Assembly (NCBI GenBank): GCA_041640815.1
Contig: JBEPZO010000017.1
Span: 1 to 42,945, forward strand
Reading direction: 5' to 3'
Source of the DNA: JANWZL01 sp041640815
GTDB taxonomy: Bacteria; Pseudomonadota; Gammaproteobacteria; Burkholderiales; Thiobacillaceae
Length of the DNA stretch: 42,945 bases
Positions within the stretch are counted from its first letter, which is position 1. Every line of letters starts with the position of its first letter. Shown here one piece after another: positions 18,806-27,364 of this stretch. The notes under the pieces were generated by a model, which worked only from the letters and a program-made list of their open reading frames with translations, ran no database searches and was not told the DNA's origin. The translations under genes were made by a program, and so were the position numbers.

Positions 18806-18920
18806 TCAGAACCGGAAACGGGCGACGATTGCGCTGAGCGTGTTGGCCTGCGTTTGCAGTTCCAGCGCAATCCCGCGTCTTAGCCACCACGGCATAGCCG
18901 CGGCCCTCTTCGCCGCCAGG
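18806..18920 (-). pseudogene. Remnant of a methyl-accepting chemotaxis protein gene
   Basis: On the minus strand this spacer encodes GGEEGRGYAVVA (18917-18882), the signalling-tip signature EEGRGFAVVA of chemoreceptors. About eight bases later and shifted by one frame comes IALELQTQANTLSAIVARFRF and a stop at 18806, which resembles the extreme C terminus of a chemoreceptor. In intact receptors well over a hundred residues lie between these two parts. I therefore read it as the collapsed end of a lost receptor gene, with a large internal deletion and no upstream part. Nothing else of the gene is recognisable up to mgtE. Confidence 0.6.
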
Positions 18921-19151
18921 CTTTATCCCAGTGCTAAAACCCATCGGCCGGGGTACTTGTGGTTATCGCACTCACCGCTCACCAGCATCGCTACTGGGAA
19001 GACAGCAATGTGCGAGATCGAGTTGGGTGCACTCTAATTCGCATCGAGTAACCTAGGTAGCCGCCTGAAAAATTTCCTTTAGGGGCGAAACTCCTAGCGA
19101 AGGCGACACCTGGCGAAAGTAAAATCGCGCCTGACCCAGACGATCGACGAC
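18921..19151. other. Non-coding spacer before mgtE
   Basis: I see no gene here. A small hairpin (TAGGGG-CGAAA-CTCCTA, about 19079-19095) lies roughly 60 bases before mgtE but lacks a T tract. It does not match a magnesium-sensing riboswitch that I can recognise. Together with the receptor remnant, the gap between mtgA and mgtE is 355 bases. Confidence 0.4.
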
Positions 19152-20594
19152 ATGGAAGACCAAGACACGGAAGTCGGCAAGGAAAACGTCAACGACAGCC
19201 TGCGCCAGGTGATGGACCTCATTGCCCGGCACAAGCTGGTTGAGTCGCTCGTCCGAAAGCAGGACATGCCGCGTCAAGAGCTGGTCGAGTCCTTGGTCCA
19301 CAAGCAAAACCTCGTCGAGCTGCAAAAAAAGCTCGATCGCCTTCATCCGGCGGACGTGGCGTACATCCTGGAGGCCCTGCCGCTGGAAGACCGCCTGCTG
19401 GTTTGGGATTTGGTCAAGGCCGAACGCGATGGCGAGATCCTGATCGAGGTCTCCGACGCCGTCCGCGAGTCGCTGATCGAGGCCATGGACAACCGCGAGC
19501 TGGTCGCGGCCGCCGCAAGCCTCGATACCGACGAGATCGCCGACCTCGCCCCAGACCTCCCCAAGGACGTCGTCCAGGAGCTTTTGCGCTCCCTGGACAA
19601 GCAAAAGCGCGCCCAAGTCGAATCCTCGCTCGCCTACGACGAGGATACGGTCGGCGCCCTGATGGATTACGACTTCGTCACCATCCGCGCCGAAGTCACG
19701 GTCGAGGTGGCGCTGCGTTATCTGCGCCGGTTGGGCGATCTACCCAGCCACACCGACAAGTTGTTCGTCGTCGAGCGTGATGGCACGCTAATCGGCGTGC
19801 TGCCATTGAAGCGCCTGCTTATCCACGACCCCGAGGTGCACCTGGCGGCCATCATGGTCGACGACCCAGTGAGCTTTCGCCCCGAGGACGATGCGTCCGA
19901 GGCCGCCCAGGCCTTCGAGCGCTACGACCTCATCTCCGCACCGGTGGTCAACGCCGACGGCGTGCTCATCGGGCGCCTGACGGTGGACGTGGTGATGGAC
20001 TACATCCGCGCCGAAGCCGAATCGGACATGCTCTCGCTGGCCGGTCTACGCGAGGAAGAGGACCTCTTCACCACGGTCTGGAAGGCGGCCAAGAACCGCT
20101 GGCTGTGGCTTGGCATCAACCTGTGCACGGCGCTCATCGCCTCGCGCGTGGTGGGCGCCTTCGAAGACAGCATCGAGAAGCTAGCGGCGCTGGCGGCATT
20201 GATGCCCATTGTGGCGGGGCTTGGCGGCAACACCGGCAATCAGACCGGCACCCTGGTGGTGCGCGGCCTGGCCCTGGGCCTCATCAACCGCGACAACGCC
20301 CTGCGCCTGCTCACCAAGGAGCTGGGCATCTCGCTGTTGAACGGCGTCGTCTGGGGTGGGGTGATGGGGGTGGTAACCTATCTGCTCTACGGCAACGTCG
20401 GCCTAGGCGCGGTGATGGCCATGGCCATGCTGCTCAACCTCGCGGTGGCCGCCCTAGCCGGCTTCTTCGCCCCCACCCTGATCGATCGCCTCGGCCGCGA
20501 CCCGGCCTTCGGCACCGCTGTGCTCATCACCTTCATCACCGATTCCATGGGCTTTTTCATCTTCCTGGGGCTGGCCACGCTCTTCCTACTGTGA
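19152..20594 (+). CDS. mgtE: Magnesium transporter MgtE
   Basis: MgtE is a homodimeric Mg2+-selective channel of the inner membrane, gated by cytoplasmic Mg2+. The 480-residue protein shows all three parts. An N-terminal superhelical domain includes LHPADVAYILEALPLEDRLL near 64-83. Paired CBS domains cover about 150-275 (GALMDYDFVTIRAEVTVEVA; APVVNADGVLIGRLTVDVVM). Five C-terminal membrane helices start near 310, with the pore-lining GLGGNTGNQTGTLVVRGLALG. The highly acidic cytoplasmic part suits Mg2+ sensing. The ATG at 19152 has no strong ribosome site but gives a normal family length. gmd starts 46 bases downstream but is functionally unrelated. Confidence 0.94.
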   Translation: MEDQDTEVGKENVNDSLRQVMDLIARHKLVESLVRKQDMPRQELVESLVHKQNLVELQKKLDRLHPADVAYILEALPLEDRLLVWDLVKAERDGEILIEVSDAVRESLIEAMDNRELVAAAASLDTDEIADLAPDLPKDVVQELLRSLDKQKRAQVESSLAYDEDTVGALMDYDFVTIRAEVTVEVALRYLRRLGDLPSHTDKLFVVERDGTLIGVLPLKRLLIHDPEVHLAAIMVDDPVSFRPEDDASEAAQAFERYDLISAPVVNADGVLIGRLTVDVVMDYIRAEAESDMLSLAGLREEEDLFTTVWKAAKNRWLWLGINLCTALIASRVVGAFEDSIEKLAALAALMPIVAGLGGNTGNQTGTLVVRGLALGLINRDNALRLLTKELGISLLNGVVWGGVMGVVTYLLYGNVGLGAVMAMAMLLNLAVAALAGFFAPTLIDRLGRDPAFGTAVLITFITDSMGFFIFLGLATLFLL

Positions 20595-20640
20595 GCGTCG
20601 CCCTAACTCCCCCGCCATCACGATAAAGGATCCTCAGCAT

Positions 20641-21723
20641 ATGAAGACCGCCCTCATCACCGGCATCACTGGCCAAGATGGCGCCTACTTGGCGGAATTT
20701 CTGCTCGCCAAAGGCTACGAAGTGCATGGCATCAAGCGCCGCACCAGCCTCTTCAACACCGACCGCATCGACCACCTGTATCAAGACCCGCACGAGCCGG
20801 AGCGCCGCTTCATCTTGCACCACGGCGACATGACCGACTCCTCGAGCCTGATTCGCATCATCCAGCAAGTGCAGCCGGACGAACTGTACAACCTCGCCGC
20901 CCAATCCCATGTCGCCGTCTCCTTCGAAGAGCCGGAATACACCGCCAACGCCGACGCCCTCGGCACCCTGCGCCTACTAGAGGCAATCCGCATCCTGGGG
21001 CTGGAGAAGAAGACCCGCTTCTACCAGGCCTCTACCAGCGAGCTCTTCGGCAAAGTGCAGGAGGTCCCGCAGCGTGAGACCACCCCCTTCTATCCGCGCA
21101 GCCCCTACGCGGTGGCCAAGCTGTATGCCTACTGGATCACCGTCAACTACCGCGAAGCCTACGGCATGTATGCCTGCAACGGCATCCTGTTCAACCACGA
21201 GTCGCCCATCCGTGGCGAGACTTTTGTCACGCGCAAGATCACCCGCGCGCTCGCGCGCATCAAGCTAGGCTTGCAGGACTGCCTCTACCTCGGCAACCTC
21301 GATGCCAAACGCGACTGGGGACATGCGCGCGACTACGTCGAGATGCAATGGCTGATGCTGCAGCAGGAAGAACCCGATGACTACGTCATCGCCACCGGTG
21401 AGCAACACAGCGTGCGCGACTTCGTCAACGCCGCCGCCGCGGAACTCGGTATACACATCCGCTGGGAGGGCACGGGTGTGAACGAAAGAGGCATCGATGC
21501 CAACGGCAAGACCATCGTCGCCGTCGATCCACGCTATTTCCGTCCCACCGAAGTCGACAGCTTGCTCGGCGACGCCTCCAAGGCCCGCGCCAAATTGGGC
21601 TGGACGCCACGCACCACCTTCCGCGAGCTGGTGGCCGAGATGGTGCGCGAGGACCTCAAGGCCGCCGAGCGCGATGAGCTCATCAAGCGGCACGGCTACA
21701 AGGCTTTGGACTACCACGAGTAG
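20641..21723 (+). CDS. gmd: GDP-mannose 4,6-dehydratase
   Basis: Gmd converts GDP-D-mannose to GDP-4-keto-6-deoxy-D-mannose, the first committed step to GDP-L-fucose. The 360-residue protein is an extended SDR enzyme: NADP motif TGITGQDGAYLAEFL near 8-22, then IKRRTSLFNTDRIDHLY, HHGDMTDSSSLIRII, the catalytic triad region YQASTSELFGK and YPRSPYAVAKLYAYW (Tyr-x3-Lys), and GILFNHESPIRGETFVTRKI. AAAGGAT precedes the ATG at 20641. fcl follows after three bases, so the two enzymes of the pathway are an operon. Its GC-rich coding resembles the host genes more than the AT-rich genes further right. Confidence 0.98.
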   Translation: MKTALITGITGQDGAYLAEFLLAKGYEVHGIKRRTSLFNTDRIDHLYQDPHEPERRFILHHGDMTDSSSLIRIIQQVQPDELYNLAAQSHVAVSFEEPEYTANADALGTLRLLEAIRILGLEKKTRFYQASTSELFGKVQEVPQRETTPFYPRSPYAVAKLYAYWITVNYREAYGMYACNGILFNHESPIRGETFVTRKITRALARIKLGLQDCLYLGNLDAKRDWGHARDYVEMQWLMLQQEEPDDYVIATGEQHSVRDFVNAAAAELGIHIRWEGTGVNERGIDANGKTIVAVDPRYFRPTEVDSLLGDASKARAKLGWTPRTTFRELVAEMVREDLKAAERDELIKRHGYKALDYHE

Positions 21724-21726
21724 ACA

Positions 21727-22713
21727 ATGGAAAACGACGCCAAGATCTATGTCGCCGGTCACCGTGGCCTGGTCGGCTCCGCCCTGTTGCGCACACTGCA
21801 GGCCAAGGGCTACACACGCCTCATTACCCGCACGCACGCCGAGCTGGACCTCAGCGACCAGGCGGCCGTGGAGGCCTTTTTCGCCAGCGAGCGCCCAGAC
21901 TACGTCTTTCTCGCCGCGGCAAAGGTGGGCGGCATCCTCGCCAACAACACCTACCCGGCAGAGTTCATCCGCGACAACCTAGCGATCCAGACCAACGTCA
22001 TCCACGCTGCCTGGAAGCACGGGGTCAAACGCCTGCTCTTCCTCGGCTCTTCCTGCATCTACCCCAAGCACTGCCCGCAGCCGATGCGCGAGGAATACTT
22101 GCTTACCGGGCCGCTCGAGCCCACCAACCGCCCCTATGCCATTGCCAAGATCGCTGGCATCGAGATGTGCTGGAGCTATAACCGCCAATACGGCACCCGC
22201 TTCCTGGCAGTGATGCCGACCAATCTCTACGGCCCGGGCGACAACTACCACCCCGAGAACAGCCACGTCATCCCGGCCCTGATCCGCAAGTTTCACACGG
22301 CCAAGGTGAACAACCACCCCAGGGTCACCGTCTGGGGCACTGGCACGCCGCGGCGCGAGTTCCTCTACTCCGACGACCTGGCCGATGCCTGCGTCTTCCT
22401 CATGAGGCTGCCGCCTGAACAATTCGATGCCCTGCTCGGCAGCGATGAGGCCGCCACGGGCGTCTTCATGCCGCCACTGATCAACATCGGTGTCGGCGAA
22501 GACCTGACCATCCGCGAGCTCGCCCAACTGGTCAGACGCGTCGTCGGCTTTGAAGGCGACATCGAGTTCGACCCAAGCAAACCAGACGGCACGCCGCGGA
22601 AACTATTGGATGTGTCGCGTCTGAGCGGCTTGGGATGGCGGGCGAGTACACCCCTGGAGAGCGGTCTTACTGCGGCCTATGCAGACTACCTGCGCTCAAG
22701 ACCAGGATGCTAA
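21727..22713 (+). CDS. fcl: GDP-L-fucose synthase
   Basis: Fcl (WcaG) epimerises and reduces GDP-4-keto-6-deoxymannose to GDP-L-fucose with NADPH. The 328-residue protein has VAGHRGLVGSALLRTL near the N terminus, FLAAAKVGGILANNTYPAEF, FLGSSCIYPKHCPQPMREEY, the Tyr-x3-Lys in RPYAIAKIAGIEMC, and NLYGPGDNYHPENSHVIPAL. These are standard Fcl features and length is normal. It is directly behind gmd (three bases) and 30 bases before the first GT10 fucosyltransferase gene, so substrate synthesis and use are grouped. GDP-mannose synthesis genes (manB/manC) are not in the window. Confidence 0.97.
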   Translation: MENDAKIYVAGHRGLVGSALLRTLQAKGYTRLITRTHAELDLSDQAAVEAFFASERPDYVFLAAAKVGGILANNTYPAEFIRDNLAIQTNVIHAAWKHGVKRLLFLGSSCIYPKHCPQPMREEYLLTGPLEPTNRPYAIAKIAGIEMCWSYNRQYGTRFLAVMPTNLYGPGDNYHPENSHVIPALIRKFHTAKVNNHPRVTVWGTGTPRREFLYSDDLADACVFLMRLPPEQFDALLGSDEAATGVFMPPLINIGVGEDLTIRELAQLVRRVVGFEGDIEFDPSKPDGTPRKLLDVSRLSGLGWRASTPLESGLTAAYADYLRSRPGC

Positions 22714-22743
22714 GCCACGACGGTCGCGCCTGCTGGTCTAGGG

Positions 22744-23775
22744 GTGCCCAAGCAGCAACACTGGCTTGATCGAGAAATAGGCGTGAGCGGGCGCGAACTC
22801 CTCGTCCGTATCAACATGGACGCTGCCCCACGCGGTATCGAACTACTCACACCAGCCGGCAGCTTACGCTGGGGACGCGCTCGCTTCGACCTCAATCCCC
22901 CTCCCGGCGGGCACGCAGACTTTGCTGTGGTGTTGTTCAACGCCAGGCCCTACGACAGCTTTGTCGCTGCCCCGCAGAACACACTGTTCATTGCAGGCGA
23001 GCCCTTACAAAAGAAGGTTTATCCCAAACGCTACTACCGGCAATTTGGCCACGTCGTCGACAGTCACACCGAGTCCCATCACCCGCATCTGCACGTAAGC
23101 GCTCTCGGGCTGAATTGGCACGTCGGCCTGGATCGAACCTATGGTGGGTATCGGTACGGCTATGATTTCTTGAGCGAACTACGCCCTACCACGAAACAAA
23201 ACCGTATCTCTGTGGTGTGCTCTAATGCCAGCAAGACAGAAGGTCAACGTCAACGCCTCGCTTTGCTGAACGAGCTAAAACGTCGCCTCGGTGATCGCCT
23301 GGTACATTTTGGGCGTGGCTTCATGCCCATCGATGACAAGATGGAGGCGATCCTGCCCTATCGCTACCATTTAGTCCTGGAGAACTGCATCCAACCTAAC
23401 TACTGGAGCGAGAAGCTCGCCGACGCCTATCTAGGTTGGGCCTTCCCCGTCTACCTGGGTTGCCCCAACGTTGCGGAATATCTACCAGAGGAGGCCTTTA
23501 TTTCGATCAACGGGATGCAGGTCGAGGCAGTGGCCCAATGCATCGATGCCCTACTGGATACCCCCCTCAGTAATTTCCAACAGTCTGCCTTGGCCGAGGC
23601 CAGGCAACGCATCCTAAACATCTATAACCCATTTGCCTGGGCATCATTTTGGGCAGAGCGTTTATATCAGGCCGGATTACGTGAACAGTCAATGGTCCTG
23701 CGCTCGCATAAGGCCTTCCGCCCCTTTCCACGTGGACAGATTTTCCGATTGCGCTCAGCCCTCGGCATGGTGTGA
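22744..23775 (+). CDS. GT10 alpha-1,3/4-type fucosyltransferase (first copy)
   Basis: The product is predicted to move L-fucose from GDP-fucose onto a hexosamine or glucose of a surface glycan. The GT10 signature lies near residues 213-231: ENCIQPNYWSEKLADAYLG, followed by FPVYLGCPNVAEYLPEEAFI. A GT-B Rossmann part precedes it. The N-terminal half is diverged, with KRYYRQFGHVVDSHTES probably facing the acceptor. The 343-residue length is in the family range. GTG 22744 is the first start; ATG 22816 (MDAAPRGIELL) is an alternative. No membrane helix is visible; the protein may attach through basic residues near the C terminus. It follows fcl after 30 bases and overlaps the convergent methyltransferase remnant by 21 bases. 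Linkage type is inferred from the family. Confidence 0.88.
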   Translation: MPKQQHWLDREIGVSGRELLVRINMDAAPRGIELLTPAGSLRWGRARFDLNPPPGGHADFAVVLFNARPYDSFVAAPQNTLFIAGEPLQKKVYPKRYYRQFGHVVDSHTESHHPHLHVSALGLNWHVGLDRTYGGYRYGYDFLSELRPTTKQNRISVVCSNASKTEGQRQRLALLNELKRRLGDRLVHFGRGFMPIDDKMEAILPYRYHLVLENCIQPNYWSEKLADAYLGWAFPVYLGCPNVAEYLPEEAFISINGMQVEAVAQCIDALLDTPLSNFQQSALAEARQRILNIYNPFAWASFWAERLYQAGLREQSMVLRSHKAFRPFPRGQIFRLRSALGMV

Positions 23776-24584
23776 TGTGCTGCTGCGGTCTTGGTTTCTG
23801 TACCAGCAGTCTGGCAACACGAGCGGAGCGTGTGCTGTGTTGTCTCTATCCAGCGGATGCGGAAAGATCTTCGCATAGTCGCAATATTTGAATCGATCTT
23901 TACGGAAAAACGTAAATTCCATGACGCGCGGGATTTCTAGGCCTTGTATGCAGATACTGCTACGGCAGTTGTTAGGATGCAGATGCACACAGGCATGCGT
24001 TTGCAGGATCTTGGCGAAGACACTGGCGGCGATACGGAAGAAGGGCGCACTCCATAGATGATGCAGACGGTGGAACTCGATTACAATGATCCGGAAGCGC
24101 TTTAGCAGCTCGTCTGGCATGCTTAGAATCGTCTCGTATTCATAGCCCTCGTGTCCATTTGCAATAACAGATCAGAATCTGTAGCGATGCCGGCCTGCTT
24201 GATCCAATCAGCCATGGTCATGAAGCGTTCTGAGGTTGTAGCACCGACGAATTTTTTTGTGAAATGAAAGTTATCATGCCGAATAATAGGGGCATCGACA
24301 GAGTAGTCTGCGAGAAATACCCTCATCCCTCTATCGGCGCAATCCAGCTCAAAACCTGATGACGTGCTCACCCCTGGAGAGAAACAAGCCTCAATACCAT
24401 CTAAATCATCAGGCACAAGATAGCCGCCATCTGATTCTGGGCCTAAGCGAACGAGACCATGCTCTGTGATGAGCGGATGTAGTCTGCAGATCAGTTCTGC
24501 CACCTCAGCTTTCTTTGTCATCTTTGTTGGGTAAACTCCAATGCTGAGACTATTCAAGAACAACTTACTCAGTAGGTTACCCAT
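23755..24584 (-). pseudogene. FkbM-type methyltransferase, frameshifted
   Basis: Two adjacent frames together make one SAM-dependent methyltransferase of about 275 residues. The first part (24584 to about 24153) contains VRLGPESDGGYLVPDDL, CFSPGVSTSSGFELDCADRG and DLLLQMD. It then runs into a stop. The second part continues EGYEYETILSMPDELLKRFR, VIEFHRLHHLW, ILQTHACVHLHPNN and LEIPRVMEFTFFRKDR. The join at 24151-24152 is explained by loss of a single base: GACA-CGAG where GACATCGAG (Asp-Ile-Glu) is expected. There is no homopolymer or obvious slippery site. It starts 15 bases after the second GT10 gene, with AGGA before the ATG, and is last in the minus-strand series. It could be a true pseudogene or a sequencing error. 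Confidence 0.8.
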
Positions 24585-24599
24585 CGCTGTCCTATGACC

Positions 24600-25667
24600 T
24601 CATGGGATAGATAGGGCGTGCCGACCGCGCACATATAGCTTCTCCATTGCGTAGGTTAAGGCAGGCAGAATCTTTTGTCGCAATCTACGCCGGCTCAGTA
24701 TGCGTATGGACGACGATGGTCGGGCGCGGGTTGGATCGTGTCTTTCGTTGACTAGCCGCACGATGGTGGGTATGGTCCCATATTGCTCCAACACCCGCCT
24801 TCGTGCCTCCAGTATGGCAGGTAGACGCTTCTCCCACAGCTTATCGCGTATCGCTTTCTCAATAATCGCAGCCGAACCCTCCACGTCGTTGATATCAATA
24901 CGGATGAAACTTTCTGGTGGGAAATATTCTTCCGCATTGGGGCAGCCATAGTAAAAAGGCAAACATGCCCCTAGAAAAGCGTCTGCCAGTTTTTCTGTCC
25001 AATGATGGAGTCCATCGAAATTCTCGATGGCGATATGATACCGGTAGGGGTCAAGGGCATCTGCTTTGTCCACGAGCGGTCGCACGCCGTGGCCATAGAT
25101 CTCCAAGTAGGGCAAGAGGCCTTTTAGTTGCTGGGTAAAGTCATAGCGCCGGCGATGCAGTGTATGGCCTTGGCGCTTGCTGGAACACACGGTAGACAGG
25201 TCCCTCGTTTTGTCCAGAGGGATGTGTGTGGCTATCGTATCGTAGTCTCCCCGTGGGGAGGTATCAGCATAAAACCAAACCAACGCTGGCTGTTGGTAGA
25301 TACGGCCTGGATGCTGCCCCGTGGCCCAAGGCTCTTGGGTGGTCAGTACCCAACGGAATTGCCGCAAGTAGTGACGACCATAGGTCTTGATGGTCGACGG
25401 CTCTACAGTGATCAACAGGGTATGTTCGGGTGGACAAGCCAGCTCCTCCACCCAAAGCGGGTGTCGCTCGCCTGCTAGCGACGGCAAGTCGTCGTAGACG
25501 ACCAACCAGTCGTAGTCATGACAATGACGGTCAAAGACGAAGTCGCAATTGCCCCATCGAGGCGTATTGGCTGGGAAATGCTTGAGCCACGCAATTCCGT
25601 CCGTTCCCGGCTTAGACTTGCCGAGCAATTTTATGCGTATGCGCTCCCTTTCCGGGCTGTCGGCCAT
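24600..25667 (-). CDS. GT10 alpha-1,3/4-type fucosyltransferase (second copy)
   Basis: This second GT10 enzyme has 355 residues. The donor-site motif is ENFDGLHHWTEKLADAFLG near 215-233, followed by LPFYYGCPNAEEYFPPESFI. Before it, TVEPSTIKTYGRHYLRQFRW corresponds to the part that in the first copy reads AGEPLQKKVYPKRYYRQFGH. The two copies are clearly homologous in the C-terminal half and diverged in the N-terminal half, which usually sets acceptor choice. A basic C-terminal tail (ILSRRRLRQKILPALTYAME) could bind the membrane. The ATG immediately follows the GT25 stop (TGAATG), so translation is likely coupled. Substrate and linkage are inferred from the family. Confidence 0.88.
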   Translation of the reverse strand: MADSPERERIRIKLLGKSKPGTDGIAWLKHFPANTPRWGNCDFVFDRHCHDYDWLVVYDDLPSLAGERHPLWVEELACPPEHTLLITVEPSTIKTYGRHYLRQFRWVLTTQEPWATGQHPGRIYQQPALVWFYADTSPRGDYDTIATHIPLDKTRDLSTVCSSKRQGHTLHRRRYDFTQQLKGLLPYLEIYGHGVRPLVDKADALDPYRYHIAIENFDGLHHWTEKLADAFLGACLPFYYGCPNAEEYFPPESFIRIDINDVEGSAAIIEKAIRDKLWEKRLPAILEARRRVLEQYGTIPTIVRLVNERHDPTRARPSSSIRILSRRRLRQKILPALTYAMEKLYVRGRHALSIP

Positions 25668-26507
25668 TCAGAATCCTCGCATTTGCTTGATTCTGCCGCG
25701 TAACCAGTCACGTGGCTCTGCGAGTCGGAAGCCGAGCCAACGCAGGGCGCTCAGTAGTGCAAAGCCGAGCGTGCCCATATGGCAACCAGGCACGTGCATC
25801 AGATGTCTCTTTTCGTGCGCTCGCTGGGTAATGTCGGAAAAATCGCCACGCTGATGGATAACCGATGGCGAAATTGCCGTCACGACAAAGCGACGCGATA
25901 GATTCCGGTAATACCACCGATCTATGGCACGATGCATGCTGAGCCATGGCCAGATCTCATCGGTTCCTGGGAGCCTCGCCAACAGCCAGTCGAATGTCGT
26001 ATGCCTAAGCAGGTATGCATGTGCAGTGTTGGCACCGTATATCCGGCAGAGGCTATGCCCCTCGGGAAGATCGGCCAGTCGTCGGTAAGGGGATACGGGA
26101 TCAGTATAGCCGAGATAACAGATGTCCCAGTCTTGGCTGCCCAATGCTTGCGGTAGTGCCTGTAAGACCGCTGGCAGCGCAGCAGTCGGCACAATATCGT
26201 CTTCCAGGATTAGCAGTGTACGCCAGCCGTGCGCTTTGGCGTGCGCGATAGCCGCTCGGTGTGAGAGTGTACAACCGGCACGCCCTGCCCATGTTAGGTC
26301 ACGCTTGCGCCCACGAAACCAGGGGCGTTTACCGTAGCCAGGAAGCTTGGTCCCAGCGATGGCCGGCAGTCGAGCAAGCTTCTCCGTTGGAATAAGACCA
26401 GCTGCAATGTTCCGGACGTGTTGCCAACGCTCAGGGCGTCGATCGAGATTGATCACCAGCACACCATCGACCATGTCCCAAAAGGGCGCCACCTCCCCCG
26501 TAGTCAT
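25668..26507 (-). CDS. GT25 family glycosyltransferase
   Basis: This cytoplasmic glycosyltransferase of about 279 residues resembles the LPS-modifying GT25 family, which includes bacterial beta-1,4-galactosyltransferases such as LgtB/LgtE. Visible motifs are VLVINLDRRPERW near 16-28, WAGRAGCTLSHRAAIAHA near 73-90 and LLILEDDIVPTAAL near 98-111, with the metal-binding acidic pair. SVIHQRGDFSDI follows near the C terminus. ATG 26507 overlaps the stop of the upstream gene (TGATG) and is preferred; an upstream start at 26534 adds nine residues. The second GT10 gene follows without a gap. A galactose donor is plausible but not shown by the sequence. Confidence 0.87.
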   Translation of the reverse strand: MTTGEVAPFWDMVDGVLVINLDRRPERWQHVRNIAAGLIPTEKLARLPAIAGTKLPGYGKRPWFRGRKRDLTWAGRAGCTLSHRAAIAHAKAHGWRTLLILEDDIVPTAALPAVLQALPQALGSQDWDICYLGYTDPVSPYRRLADLPEGHSLCRIYGANTAHAYLLRHTTFDWLLARLPGTDEIWPWLSMHRAIDRWYYRNLSRRFVVTAISPSVIHQRGDFSDITQRAHEKRHLMHVPGCHMGTLGFALLSALRWLGFRLAEPRDWLRGRIKQMRGF

Positions 26508-27292
26508 CAAAGCCTCCAATAGTCTGCAATCCACGGGGCCGGTAGGATGCGGTGATGCAGCTTACGTCCCCGATAGCCGCGTATAGCCTCGTCGGGATCG
26601 GGTCGACCGTGGAACACCAAAATGCGACAACCTTCGGGCAACCGAGGCATACGCAACCAGTTAAAGGGGAAGGGCGGTCGCAAGTTCCATTTGTAGCTTC
26701 TAACCCATTCCTCTGGCCACCATTGCGGATTGCCCAGTGCATAGGTCAAGAACGCCTGCTCGGTATTGAACACCTTGCGGTCTTCAGCGCGATGCATCTC
26801 GCGTAAGAAGGTGTCGTAGGCATACTGACACTTCCCGGCTTCGAAACGAAACACGGATGAGTTGCCCACTGCGGGCCGCCGGCCGAGGAGGGCCTTCCTC
26901 CAGTTAACCCAGTTATGGATGATGCAAAACTGACCAGGTTTATAGTCGAAAAACGGGTCAAGGTTGCCTGTGATGACCACATCGAGGTCGAGGAAGAGAG
27001 TTGGCCCCGCCAAGCCGCCGAAGCCATCCTGCAGAATGACTAATTTGACAAGAATATCAGGCCAGCCCCGCCGGATGCCTGGGTTGCTTGGGAAAGGAAT
27101 GATCCGTATGTCTGCATCGAGACCTGTAGGATCGTCTGTGCAGCAATAGAAACGAAACGGCCGCAGGAGATTACGTCTGACTGAATGGTACAGAATGTTC
27201 ACATACTCCGGACCGTATCGATTACCCCACTTCAGACACAGAATGTTTACACTGTCCATGACTATCGATGATATGGATATGTCTTTTATCAT
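26507..27292 (-). CDS. DxD-type glycosyltransferase
   Basis: This protein of about 261 residues is built like a GT-A glycosyltransferase. It opens NILCLKWGNRYGPEYVNILY near 16-35 and carries LFLDLDVVITGNLDPFF near 99-115, whose Asp-x-Asp should bind the metal and sugar nucleotide. NTEQAFLTYAL and a C-terminal FHGRPDPDEA follow; these motifs also occur in GT8-like proteins. I do not assign a donor. ATG 27292 is the longest start and ATG 27259 (MDSVNILCLKWG) fits the family N terminus as well; neither has a strong ribosome site. Its stop overlaps the GT25 start by one base. It belongs to the AT-richer part of the glycan locus. Confidence 0.8.
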   Translation of the reverse strand: MIKDISISSIVMDSVNILCLKWGNRYGPEYVNILYHSVRRNLLRPFRFYCCTDDPTGLDADIRIIPFPSNPGIRRGWPDILVKLVILQDGFGGLAGPTLFLDLDVVITGNLDPFFDYKPGQFCIIHNWVNWRKALLGRRPAVGNSSVFRFEAGKCQYAYDTFLREMHRAEDRKVFNTEQAFLTYALGNPQWWPEEWVRSYKWNLRPPFPFNWLRMPRLPEGCRILVFHGRPDPDEAIRGYRGRKLHHRILPAPWIADYWRL

Positions 27293-27364
27293 GTTTTCGG
27301 CCCTCGGCCGATCTGAACACGTCCTGTCTGCCGGATGAGATGAGACGCTCAGCTGACAGGCCGC

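Noticed and set aside
18921..19151. Magnesium riboswitch before mgtE
   Set aside because: Only one short hairpin with a G-U pair is present; nothing matches the known magnesium-sensing leader architecture.
24145..24160. Programmed frameshift in the FkbM-type gene
   Set aside because: There is no slippery heptamer or homopolymer; a simple one-base loss explains the break.
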